NCBI GenBank assembly: GCA_016081115.2
Contig: CM071924.1
Coordinates: 90,844,616-90,908,615, forward strand
Reading direction: 5' to 3'
Length of the DNA stretch: 64,000 bases
Origin: Rehmannia glutinosa
Taxonomy: Eukaryota > Streptophyta > Magnoliopsida > Lamiales > Orobanchaceae
A program made the translations under genes and the position numbers. Positions 23,193 to 33,128 of this stretch are shown here, piece after piece. Position 1 is the stretch's first letter; each line of letters starts with the position of its first letter. The notes below the pieces were generated by a model. It saw only the letters and a list, made by a program, of their open reading frames with translations, was not told the origin of the DNA and ran no database searches.

Positions 23193-26100
23193 CTAAAACA
23201 ATCTAGGATTAGGAGTTTTTGAACCAAATTCCTTTGATGGATGTGTGTCAGACGTTTCACCGCTTCTCTTTTTCTTGTTTTTTTGGAAATGTCCTTTTAT
23301 CCTTTGTTTTCTCCCCTTTGTAACAGATCGTGCTGGATCCAAAATGCTTGTAGAAGAACTTGAAAGATCATTGCGCTCTGTTGAATCGGGTATATCTGTC
23401 AACGCATCAACAACCATAAAATCCCTGTTGTAGCCATATTCTAAAATGGCTCTTGCATCCTCATTGTATTGGCATTTCAAAACAAGATTATAATATTTGC
23501 GTGTCATTTCATGTCTCCAAGGAATGCAATCATTAGGCTTATCTGAACTTTCAATCCTCGAACCAAATTTTTCCCACAATTCAGTTTTTGCAAACTTTGT
23601 CCATCTTTTGGCGTTGTAACAGTCCGGAATTTTGGATATAGAATGCATATATAGCACTCTTAAGCTGTGAGAACAAAGTAAACCACACTCTTCGTACTTT
23701 TTACAAGAACAATTAATCAGAGTATGCAAACAATCATACACCACACGATGACAACAATTATCATCATTTGATGAAATGTCATAGACCATTAAGTTCTGTT
23801 CAACCTCAACAGTGCTGCAGTTGGTAGATATACTTTTAATAAACTAAGCCTCAAAATCCTTAAAAATTGTTAGTGTATATACCTCTGTAGCATGCTTCAA
23901 CAATCCGGACAATGATAACACTGATTTTGGAATTGATCTTGAGCATTGGAATTCATTTTCTTTCTCAGTGTTTCTCCAACGCTTTATGGCCCCTTGGAAA
24001 ATGTCATAGAATTCAGTTAAAGTTGTCGTTTTCTTGGCATTGAATCCTATTGCATTGTTCGTACTCTCACTACTTTGCGAAGATAATATTCCCGCAGAAA
24101 AGAAATCTTTGCTTAGTGTGGTACACCATTTCTGCTTCAAATCATACATACGTTTAAACCAAGAGTCATCTTGCAACTCGTACTGCAATATCATAGATTT
24201 CCAACAACTTTCAAAGTCATTTTCATCAATGCAACCAAATCAAACATTTGTTGAACATTTCCTTGAAAGAATTGTTTTTTCGGCCCGTCAAATCGACTTA
24301 TAGCATTTTGGTGAAGGTGCCACAAGCATAGTCTATGCCTTGTTTGAGGGAAAACCTACATAAAAGTAAAGTGAAAAAATTAGAATTTAAAAACAAACCT
24401 CTGTTTTCTGAGGCAAAGTATATGTTTTATGAAGTAAAGTATCATATTTGTTACTAAAAGTATATATTTTCTGTTGTCTGTATTTCACACCTTTTCAATA
24501 GCATTGCTAATCGCTTGGTCTTGATCAGTGAACAAAGTTATATAATATTTCCCACCCATTGATTTCATAAAAACTTGGAACAACCATTCAAATGAGTCAG
24601 CCTTTTCATCGGATAAGAAAGCACAACCGAACATCACATTTTTCCAATGATTGTTTACCCCAACAAAAGGAGCACAAATCAAGTTGTACTTATTTATGCG
24701 ATATGTTGTGTCAAATACCATAACGTCACCGTATATCTTGTAGTCTTCCTTCATCATGGAATCCCTCCAAAATACATTACTTAATCTTCCCATATCATCC
24801 AACTCCACTCTAAAAAAGAAGTCTTGTTCTTCTGTATCTTGCTGATATAATATGTCAATCAAAGTTTGTGCATCGCCACCTTCTATTGCATCCATTTTCA
24901 AACGATTAACAAAATTCAGGTGATCTTTCAAAGTATGGCCAATGGATTCTTCTCCTCCTGCATCATGAACCATATATCTGTAAGACTGAGTAGCTCTCAT
25001 CCCGCAAGTTATCATATCTTCAATAGCTTTGCCTTTTTCACTCGTAATGACTCTTTCTGAACGATGTAGATGACTCCATTCCTTTCTAGTTAGTGGATGA
25101 TTGTGGTCTGTCATATGTTGTAGAACTTCATAAACTCCGTCCCCATTTAATTTTACACGCAATGAAGCTTTGCATCCCGTGCGTGTAACATTAGTCTTCT
25201 TTTTTATTGTGCTAGCAGTGTCCTTAAATCCAGAAGCAGAACATACAAAATATTTCTCAATGACAACACCCACTTGATATGAAATGCAAACAAAACAGAT
25301 GTAACTGATACTTTGTACATGAAACATAATACTTCTATTGATAAAAGTGGTACTTGTTATGTGCAAAGAAATACTCTTGCTGAATAATAAAAAAAACTTG
25401 CGGAAGAAATGTTATGTTACTTTTACGGTTAAAAGTGATACTTATTATGCACAAAGTGATACTTTTATGTTGTAAAGCAATACCTGTAGATTTTCTAGTA
25501 GTTGATTTCCGTACACTGAATCCAACAGCACGGGCATGATCACAATACAACTTATGCATTTCTTTGATTGTTCGTCGTGTTCAATGGAGAAGAGAACCAC
25601 TCACATCAAATCCACCACTATTGTTTTCTGCATAATTTTTTATAAAATCATTTTTGTACTTAATATTCAAAATAACAAACAATAAGTAACCATTACCTTC
25701 ATCTTCAGTGGGAAATATATCACTTGCATCTTTAAAGCTAGTAATTTCATCAGTTTCATCACTAGAATCAATAACAATTGCTCCAGCTGAAATGTGATAC
25801 ATTATGTTAGAAATATGATACTTTTGGTACAAAAAGCAATACTTTTTACAGTAAAAATAATACTTTTAAAACTTAAGTTTCAAATATGCTACACATTACC
25901 TTCCTTTGATTTTTCAGTTTGTGGTGCAGTACTGGTAGGTAAAATAAGAATTTCATCTACAAAAACCAAAGAGATACACATACGAGAATGTAAAACTATA
26001 TGTTTTGGAATTGATACTTTTCAAAGAAAACTTAATACTTTTCCAAGATAAAATAATACTTTGTGGTGGAAAAGTAATACTTTTCAATGTAAAATTAATA

Positions 26101-26321
26101 CCTTTAAACTATATTATGAAATATTGACCACATTACCTTCGTTTGATTTATCAACATTTGGTACACCACTAGTATCTAAAACAAAAACTTCATCTACAAA
26201 ACACAAAAAACTACATTTTAAAACGCAGCAAGATTGTGGTTAACATTCAAAATCGCGAAATAGTATTATTGTATGAATAGATTATATTACCTTCATCGTC
26301 ACGAGCATCGCTATTTTGCAT
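23193..26321 (-). pseudogene. FAR1-domain MULE transposase of MULE B, multi-exon, frameshifted
   Basis: Starts at the ATG 26321-26319 with small acidic exons (26321-26291, 26193-26137, 25956-25900, about 25788-25697). A FAR1-type zinc domain follows: LYCDHARAVGFSVRKST, then TGCKASLRVKL and DHNHPL, giving the C-C-H-x-H pattern. The DDE transposase core has VMVFDTTYRINKYNL (first Asp) and LFTDQDQAI (second Asp) around 24670-24490. RLCLWHLHQNAI is near 24310 and SSESTNNAI, with the likely catalytic Glu, near 24060. A SWIM zinc finger (CSCKKYEECGLLCSH) lies near 23700, and the low-complexity tail ends at 23193. The enzyme would cut and rejoin element ends in the nucleus. A TGA near 25592 and a one-base shift near 24230 break the frame. 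Introns carry the GTATCACTTTT-type repeats. Confidence 0.9.
25310..26110. repeat. Dispersed repeats in transposase introns
   Basis: Introns near 25310-25490, 25790-25870 and 26010-26110 each contain several copies of AAAAGTGATACTT or AATACTTTT. The exons between them lack the motif. Confidence 0.88.
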
Positions 26322-26555
26322 TGTTCAGCGCCGGAGATGGTGTGCCTTCGTGCTTCAGCGCCGGAGATGGGATGAGCTTGTTTGAGCAGCAACGTTATTT
26401 CTCTGCGTGTTTTTCTGTTTGATTGGGAGTAGGAGCCGAGCTGGGAGTTGTGTTATTGGGTTGGGGAGAGTCAACGCTGTTAGTAGGGCTGGGGAGTTGG
26501 GAGTCAGCGGGCGTTTTTTTTGTCTGGGCCTGGAGCAGCGGGTCGGGTCGCGGGT

Positions 26556-26612
26556 ATGGGGCTCCGTCTCACGGATGTAGATCCATGAGACAGTCTCATA
26601 AGAGACCAGTTG
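26556..26612. repeat. MULE B right terminal inverted repeat
   Basis: Reads GGGGCTCCGTCTCACGGATG, then its near-complement TAGATCCATGAGACAG, then TCTCATAAGAGACCAGTTG up to the target duplication. As at the other ends, the terminus itself is an imperfect palindrome. Confidence 0.88.
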
Positions 26613-26943
26613 TATTATTTTTAAGCTATGTAAAAATTATTTTATTTATCTGCATTATTTAGGTTATAATTATAAATGACACAACTTGGAGATAGCTATT
26701 TAACAATATATGGTATTTTTATAAAATTTTAAAAGTATATTAAAATTGATACTTAAAAATAATATATATGTAAATCTAGATTTTAATTAAGCATTATGAA
26801 TATTTACTAAATGGAGTATCATTGGTGAATTATTTTAAGGAGGTAATATATGTAACAAACATTTTATTACAAAAATACGAGAGTTGTTTTTCTATTATCC
26901 ATATCTACATGTACTATAAATAATAAGTTTATAATAAGTATGT
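26613..26943 (+). repeat. LTR-like remnant, segment 3
   Basis: AT-rich and without coding capacity. Continues from 17302 (the TATTATTTT duplication is the junction) as TAAGCTATGTAAAAATTATT, and runs to the TGT that flanks the CACTA element. Confidence 0.35.
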
Positions 26944-27136
26944 CACTACAGGAAAATTGCTATTTAGCAGCGAAATTTTTCCTTGCTAACAAACTTGATT
27001 TCTTCATAAATAGAATTTAGTGAGGAAATAGATTTGTCGCAAAGTTTAGGTAGAAAATTCTTTTATTTCACGGCTAATGTTAAGTACGAATTTATTAATT
27101 TCCTCGCTAATGGATATACTATAAACATCAACTGCG

Positions 27137-27142
27137 AATTTA

Positions 27143-27180
<38 letters not shown>
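27137..27180. repeat. (TA)n microsatellite
   Basis: About 38-44 bases of TA repeats immediately before the left end of the inner MULE-like element; probably its insertion site. Confidence 0.95.
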
Positions 27181-27182
<2 letters not shown>

Positions 27183-27959
27183 TGTGATCAAATGAGACCA
27201 AGCCCTTTAAGTAAGAACATGAGACCATATCTAGACCATTTTTTTTTGATCAGTACCACATCTAGACCACTTGATTTAATAATCAAGGGTCCATATTTTA
27301 CTCTCTATTTAAGGCATGGCGGTTGAGGGTAAGGGTAGGAAAGTAATTTTGTGCCTTAAGTTAAGGAGTATATTTGTAAATCCTTATTTTTCGAATTTGG
27401 GAAGTCAAAATTGATATCCATCTTCCCGCGATTTTCTCCTCTTACTCTTTTCAAAAAATCAGAAACCGCTTCTCCATTTCTCCTCCATCTCCATCTCCCT
27501 CTGGGAAAAAAATCGAGAGAGTGCTTCATCTCATCCTACTAAAACTGCCTTCTCTATCCCTCTCTTTCAAAAAATCGATCACCTTAAGCTTCTAGGGTTC
27601 AAATATCTCTGATTTTTGGCGTCTACTTATTGATAGGATTCAACATAAGATTCTAGGGTTCAATTTCAGTGTAAGTTTTTTTGATCGATTTTGGTGTTTC
27701 TTGCTAATAGGGTTCTATTTTGTGTTTTTATAGTCGATTTTATTGTTTTCATTCTGTTCAATTTTAGGTTTAAACATATATTGCATTTCCCTAAAAAAAA
27801 AACATATATTGCATTATTCGATCTTGCCGATAGGTTAGATGAATGGTTTTTTCTTGTGATTTTGTTGTTCTTATGTTGTGTGCTTGTAGTTTAGATTTGT
27901 TTTGATCACTTCTCAGTTCCGATTTATCTTGGTCGATTTCGCACCTTCGTACACTGTGT

Positions 27960-28375
27960 TGTCAGTTGTGTAATAATGTATATATAGTTACGTAATTATG
28001 TATATTTAGTTATGTAATTTTGTATATGTAGCCTTTGTGATAATGTACTTTTATTATTTTAATAATATATGCTCAGTTGCACGGTAATATATTTTTAGGT
28101 GTATAATAATGTGTGTATAGTTATGTAATAATGTTTATTTAGTTATAGGACACTTTATTTTGTTACTTGTGCGAGCATGTATATATGTTATGGAATAATA
28201 TATATTTAGCTATAGAATAATGTATATTTAGTTTTGTGATAATGTGTAGTCAGTTTTGTGATAATGGACATTTAATTCATGATAATGTTATGGAACTATG
28301 TATAGTTAGCTATACGGTAATGTATATTTAGTTTTGTGAAAATGTATTGTTAGTTGTATTTTTTTGTATAATAAT
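27960..28375. repeat. Dispersed ATAATGTATATTTAGTT repeats, left block of MULE F
   Basis: About fifteen imperfect copies of TAATGTATATTTAGTT(A/G)TG follow one another every 20-30 bases. They precede a short open frame that starts ATGGCAAATAACAAGG at 28414 and is cut after 28442 by the solo LTR. Confidence 0.85.
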
Positions 28376-28442
28376 TGGTTCTATATTTTTTTGTAGGTTT
28401 GTTTTATCAACTAAATGGCAAATAACAAGGGAAAAGGATCGT

Positions 28443-29855
28443 TGATTGACTTGTATTTTGCATGTATTTTGGGCTTAATATTGGCTAGAATGTGTTGATA
28501 TGCATGCATTATATGAGTAAATAGGGTTTTATTCCTGTTTTGTGGAAAAGGATTACGCTTTGCTCGTTTTGTAGGAATTTATCTATATTTGTAGCATTTT
28601 GGCAACAATTCAGGCATTGCAACCGCTAATACTTGACATGTTAGACGAAGTTTGGAGTTGAATCAATAAGAAGTTGGACGAACCGGGCAAGAAACGGAAG
28701 AAAATAGCCAAGTACTTGTTGTTACAGGTGAGCACGGGCAGGGCGTGCTCCTCAAAGACAACCCGTGCTCAACCGGATGTGAAGACCCAATGTTCGGCCT
28801 ATAGCACGGGCGGCCCGTGACATATGGGCACGCTCGTGCTCTTCTTAAAAATTGGACAACTTCGGCACCCAAAGACGGGGCCGGGCATGCCAAAGAGGCA
28901 TGACCGTACAAATAGACACGGGGAGGCCACAAACAAGGATACGCTAACTTTTACCCTAGAAACCAGAGAAAAGAGCAATTTCCCACTGATACTTGGAGAG
29001 ATTGATCAAGACCGCAACCACACATTCGAGGATTGAAGATAGATCGAGAGATCGCTGTCATCCCCGAGTCACTCGTTCCATCGTATCGTTATTTCAATTA
29101 GTTAAATTTTGATTATGAATAATTTGTCTATGAATTGTTTATCTTCGATGTCGGGCTAAACATCTTGTGATTCCCGGGTTTGGAAGTAGGTTAATAAACA
29201 CTTTTATGTGATGATTAAGGATAATTGAAGTTAATATTTTCTTTCTCTATTCAAGTACTTTGCTTTAATTCTTGTTTTATCAAAAGGCCTTTGATCTAAA
29301 CTTGTTTGATGTATTGATCCATAATTCTAACTGATGAGTTTCAATACTAGATCTTGAGTACTTGACACAAATAGATTGCATGATTGAGAAATCTGTGAAT
29401 ATTTGTGAGATCTTATAATCTTTTGAACTTTTGGGAGTTGGGTATCCCATGTTGAGTAGAGATGCTAGCACAGATATCCCAATCAACGTTTTTACATACA
29501 TCTCGAGAGAGAGGGTAAATTGCTTTGGTGATTGGTCTATAGAGAAGAATACGTTTAACCTTGATTTGCTTAATCTAAGCATAAAAGTGGAATATTAATT
29601 GAAACCATAACCCAGGAATCCATCCATTCATACTTGATCATTCAATCGCTCTTTGCTTTGTTATTTTAGGATTAATTTCTGCTTTAGTATTTACAAAACC
29701 AATCCATCACAGTTCGATCGTTTAGATAAAAATAGGGTTATTATAATCCAATACTTAGTATATTAATTTATTAATCCCTGTGGATTCGACCTTGCAAACC
29801 CTATTCTATAAACTGATCCGTACACTTGCGGTGAAGCTAAAAAAATAGGCGAACA
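28443..29855. mobile_element. Solo LTR (1413 bp), probably Ty3/gypsy
   Basis: Starts TGATTGAC and ends GCGAACA, and is flanked by a perfect 5-bp duplication ATCGT (28438-28442 and 29856-29860). The right part has TCCCTGTGGATTCGACCTTG near 29766, a phrase common near the 3' end of plant gypsy-type LTRs. There is no interior domain or second LTR, so it is a solo LTR left by recombination. The exact clade is not determined. Confidence 0.85.
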
Positions 29856-30706
29856 ATCGTGGAGAGTGGGGCCGAAGATGGGCGGGGGGAGAGGGCAAAG
29901 GATTCATATACGATATTATCAACTAGGTCGAATCCAAGGGTATTGGTAAACGCGCTGGTTGAGCAAAAGGACAGGTGTATGGAAGAAGCCAGAAAGTTTT
30001 GGACGGGGAAGAAAATATTGTAGTGCTGTTTTAATAGACAATGTACAATGTATATTTCTGCTCATCTTTTTGTATAGTTGGTGTTCGATGTTTGGTATTT
30101 TTTTTTTGTATATGACTTAGATGTTTTGTTGAATTCTGGATATGAATGGATCAAGATATGGGTTGTTTTCTTTTTAATCAATATAAATTTGTATTTTCAT
30201 GTACACTTGGTCCGTATGTTATCATATAACTTTAATATTGTATATGTAGTTACAATATTTTGTGTACTTACGAATAAAATTATGTATAATCAAGTAGGCT
30301 ATATATTTTGGTTACGTAGTTATTAAATTCTGTATATTTACCCATAAGATTATGTATAAAATCAACACAATGTATATTATATGTATTTTGTACATGTAGT
30401 CAATAAAATTGTATAAGTAGTTATAGAAATTTGTACATTTACGCATAAGAATATGTATTTTTAAACACTTGTGCATATATTGATTCTGCTGTTGTCACAT
30501 AGAAACGATGTATAGTGTAAACACACATAATGTATACATAGGTTGCAAATATTGTATGTTTAGGCATAGAATTATGTACAACACATATAAATTGTCATAG
30601 TGTATTGGATATGTATATTTTAGCATCCGATAATGTATATTTAGTTTGCCAATGTCGTATCTATTACATAAAAAAATTGAAATCAATAACAAATACATAT
30701 TTTTCA

Positions 30707-30800
30707 GCCTTGTAAAATTGTATTCCAGCCTCCAATGTACAAATTGAACAAATACATATTTATTTTCCTTGTAAAATTGTATTCCAGCGTCCAATGTATG
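30707..30800 (-). repeat. Short tandem duplication across the exon border
   Basis: A block containing CTTGTAAAATTGTATTCCAG plus (C/G)TCCAATGTA occurs twice about 60 bases apart. The duplication copies the end of the FAR1-like exon and the start of its intron. Confidence 0.85.
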
Positions 30801-30926
30801 GAGATGCATGTCGGCACGAGGAATTTTTTCTTGTTCCAACTGTGGGATCCAATATTTAGTCGTTCCTTGCGAGATTTTGAGCCTCTGACAAACATAAACC
30901 GTGTAATCTGGATCTGGTAAAAACAC
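30783..30926 (-). pseudogene. FAR1-type N-terminal exon of the MULE F transposase
   Basis: Reading the minus strand gives PDPDYTVYVCQRLKISQGTT and then YWIPQLEQEKIPRADMHLHTL, ending DAGIQFYK before a G at a splice-like border. The pattern 'WIPQxExxxxPxxxMxFxTLxxAxxFY' is how FAR1/FHY3-type and MULE transposase proteins begin their DNA-binding domain (from memory). No later exon of a transposase is found in this element, so it is an orphan exon of a deleted gene. Alternative: chance resemblance, which I consider unlikely given the context. Confidence 0.6.
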
Positions 30927-32441
30927 AAGATTTACATATTAAAATTACAAAATTTGAATATTATGTACATGGACTTTCAATGTATGGTGTAAAATCATAT
31001 TATGCAGTTTTTGTCTTTTAAGTACACGTTTTAAACGCACATTATGTACATAATGACTACTCTAAACATACAAAACTAGAATACTATATTTACAGAACAT
31101 GAACGTATGGTGCAAAATCGTACTCACCAATATTTATCTTATAAGTACACATATTTAACGCCCATTGTGTATATAATTAACTCTAAAAACGTATTGCAGA
31201 ATACATTATAAGTGTACATATTTTTTCATACTAAATACACAAAATTGAAACACTATACACACACACATATCATTAATACGAACGAAATACACGATTTCTT
31301 ATACAAATCCTCATATGTTCCAATATTTTGTTATAACTATACACATCAAAAACACTATACATGCATTATCCTTATTCTAAACTAGCATATTTGTCAATTT
31401 TTTGCTTGTTGTTATGTGAGATTATGTTTTACATAATTAGAAAGCTATATGTACAAAATACTTATAGTAAACACACATAATATTTGTTATAATCTGGGAT
31501 CATAAATTTTTTCATTGTTCAACATTACATGCTTTCAAACAACACATTTTACGGATGAATTGGTGTGAAATTATTAGCTTGATATGAATGGATCGTGGAG
31601 GGGGAATCCTGTCTTTGTGACATCGCAATCTCGATTTCGTTGACGTGTATGGCGATTTTCTGGTGTTTTAGTTGGTTTGATGATTTGTGTTTCGATGCTT
31701 GATTTTCAATCTTGATGTTGTTGCTGGTTTGAATGTCGATTTTCTCTCTATTTTGCATGTTCTATTTTTACGTGGGAATGGATCGTGGAGGAAGAAGATG
31801 GTGATTATGGACGTGGGATGGATGGTAATAGAGAGGAAGAAGATCTCATTCCCTGATTTTCAACGAAATGGTTATTTTTGCTGAAATTGATGTTCCTATT
31901 ATACCCCTATTTGGTCCCCCCATTTTTTTATTACTAGAAAATCCCATTAAATCCTAGCCTTCTATTTTATTTTGTTGGATGGTGTGGATTGGGTCTTATG
32001 TTCTTACCTATAGATATTTGTGTGTACATTTATATTTATTTAATTTTCTGGTTCTTTTCATGTGTAAATCATTCATTATCAATCAATAGATATTAATAAT
32101 TTCGTTTGGGATAGGGTTTGTAAGAATTTCAGACTTGAGAGTGAAAGAATTCGATTGAGAGAAGTCAGATATATTCGCCTGTAGACCAAAAATTTTCCAC
32201 GAATTCTCAAGGTTTTTTGTCGGTGAAAGAGTTTTAGAGATGAAATGATTACCATATATTCGTTGCCAATTTGTTTTTATTTTTTTATTAACAAAAAACA
32301 CAGGATTTTAGTCATGGATTTGGTTAGTTTCTTCTCAAAGTTTAGCCAAGAAATTGATAATTTAGTTGCAAACACTAATTTTGGTGACAAATTCTAAATT
32401 TGCTGCAATATTTTTTCACTATTTCAATTTTGCTTCTAGTG

Positions 32442-32764
32442 TGTGTAAGAAAATGTGTACATTTAAGCACATATTTGTAATTTGATACAAAATGAAATAG
32501 TAAATTGCAATTTGAAATAGATAATCGAAACTGCAATAAGTGTTATATTTTCGCATGCATGTTTTTAGAGTGCTATATCTTTTCATGACTCGTCTTAGGC
32601 TTCATTTGGATTCAACATGATTCATGAATTTGGGCATGTTTTAAATTGGAGAATAACGACTTTGGGCGTCTTTTAAATTGGACAGATAATCACACACAAA
32701 TTTCTTAGACATATTAAATAACGAATACATGAATTTGATTTTGTACAAATTGTCTGTAATGAAC
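32442..32764. other. Intergenic, no gene seen
   Basis: AT-rich sequence without recognisable coding or repeat structure between the CACTA right end and the SINE-like remnant. Confidence 0.6.
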
Positions 32765-33127
32765 ATTTTTTATTTTTTTAGTACAAGATCTTGGGTTAGG
32801 ACTCGTGGGTAGACCTAGCAATGTGTCGTGTCGGGCTTTCGAAAAAGTTCGGTCCGGGTCGTGCCGCAAATATATACGGTCCAGTCCAGCCCATATGTGT
32901 ATTATATACACAAAACTATCGGGTCGAGCTAAAAAGACGGACTAACTCCAGCCCATAGGCCAAATAGGACCGAATTTTTTTCTGCCCTAGAAAATTATGG
33001 CCCAGACCAGCCCAAACCTCGGGCCGATCGGACCATCCCACGGGTCGGACTACATTTTGCTAGCTCTACTAGTGAGATTTGATCCCAGGTCAATAGCCTG
33101 AAATGCGATTGCTCAACCAACCAAAAT
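32765..33127 (-). repeat. tRNA-derived SINE remnant (minus strand), split by a hAT MITE
   Basis: On the minus strand, TGGTTGAGCAATCGCATTTC resembles an A box region and GGGATCAAATC a B box of an RNA polymerase III promoter. The unit resumes after the MITE and ends CTTGTACTAAAAAAA, a frequent plant SINE 3' end. Target duplication not resolved. Confidence 0.5.
32810..33068. mobile_element. hAT-type MITE
   Basis: Ends TAGACCTAGCAA and (reverse complement) TAGAGCTAGCAA, typical hAT-MITE termini. The 8-bp flanks CTCGTGGG and CTAGTGAG match at 6 of 8. Interior is rich in GGGTCGxGC/GGCCC and has no coding capacity. It sits inside the SINE remnant. Confidence 0.75.
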
Positions 33128-33128
33128 A

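Larger units (their letters stand above)
17303..26612. mobile_element. MULE B: transposase + Ulp1-like protease element (9.3 kb)
   Basis: Bounded by a perfect 9-bp target duplication (TATTATTTT at 17294-17302 and 26613-26621), the length expected for Mutator-like elements, and by terminal inverted repeats sharing the CGTCTCACGGAT core. It carries two intron-containing genes in convergent orientation: a Ulp1-like protease gene (plus, 18376-22393) and a FAR1-domain MULE transposase (minus, 26321-23193). This gene pair is known from plant MULEs such as Kaonashi and the melon CUMULE elements. All introns and spacers are crowded with the GTATCACTTTT motif. The perfect target duplication suggests a fairly recent insertion, yet both genes have stops or frameshifts as written. 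Confidence 0.93.
30190..31480. repeat. Dispersed GTATATTT/GTACATTTA repeats, right block of MULE F
   Basis: Dozens of loosely conserved units (GTATATTTA, ATTATGTATAA, TATACACA and complements) spread over 1.2 kb on both sides of the FAR1-like exon. No other coding sequence is seen. Confidence 0.7.
27178..32015. mobile_element. Degenerate MULE F inside the CACTA shell
   Basis: The left end (ATCAAATGAGACCAAGCCC ... TAAGTAAGAACATGAGACC) and the right end (reverse complement TAGGTAAGAACATAAGACCC) are related to each other. They are also related to the termini of the MULE at 46877-47808, which begins GGGATTGGTTCAAATGAGAC. The interior has dispersed GTATATTTAGTT repeats, a FAR1-like exon on the minus strand (30783-30926) and a solo LTR inserted at 28443. 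The left end is better preserved than the right, and no clean target duplication is visible. Boundaries are approximate. Confidence 0.65.
26944..32441. mobile_element. CACTA-type element shell with nested insertions (5.5 kb)
   Basis: Left end CACTACAGGAAAATTGC and right end (reverse complement) CACTAGAAGCAAAATTG form a short CACTA terminal inverted repeat. The flanks carry the 3-bp target duplication TGT (26941-26943 and 32442-32444). Subterminal sequence has scattered GCTAA/CGCTAAT-type pieces (TTTCCTCGCTAAT, TTCACGGCTAAT), as in non-autonomous CACTA elements. No transposase (TNP2-like) is seen. Most of the interior is a different element (27178-32015), so the original element was only about 650 bp. 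Confidence 0.8.

Noticed and set aside
27046..27228. Minus-strand frame with Tyr-Ile repeats
   Set aside because: Translation of the (TA)n microsatellite.
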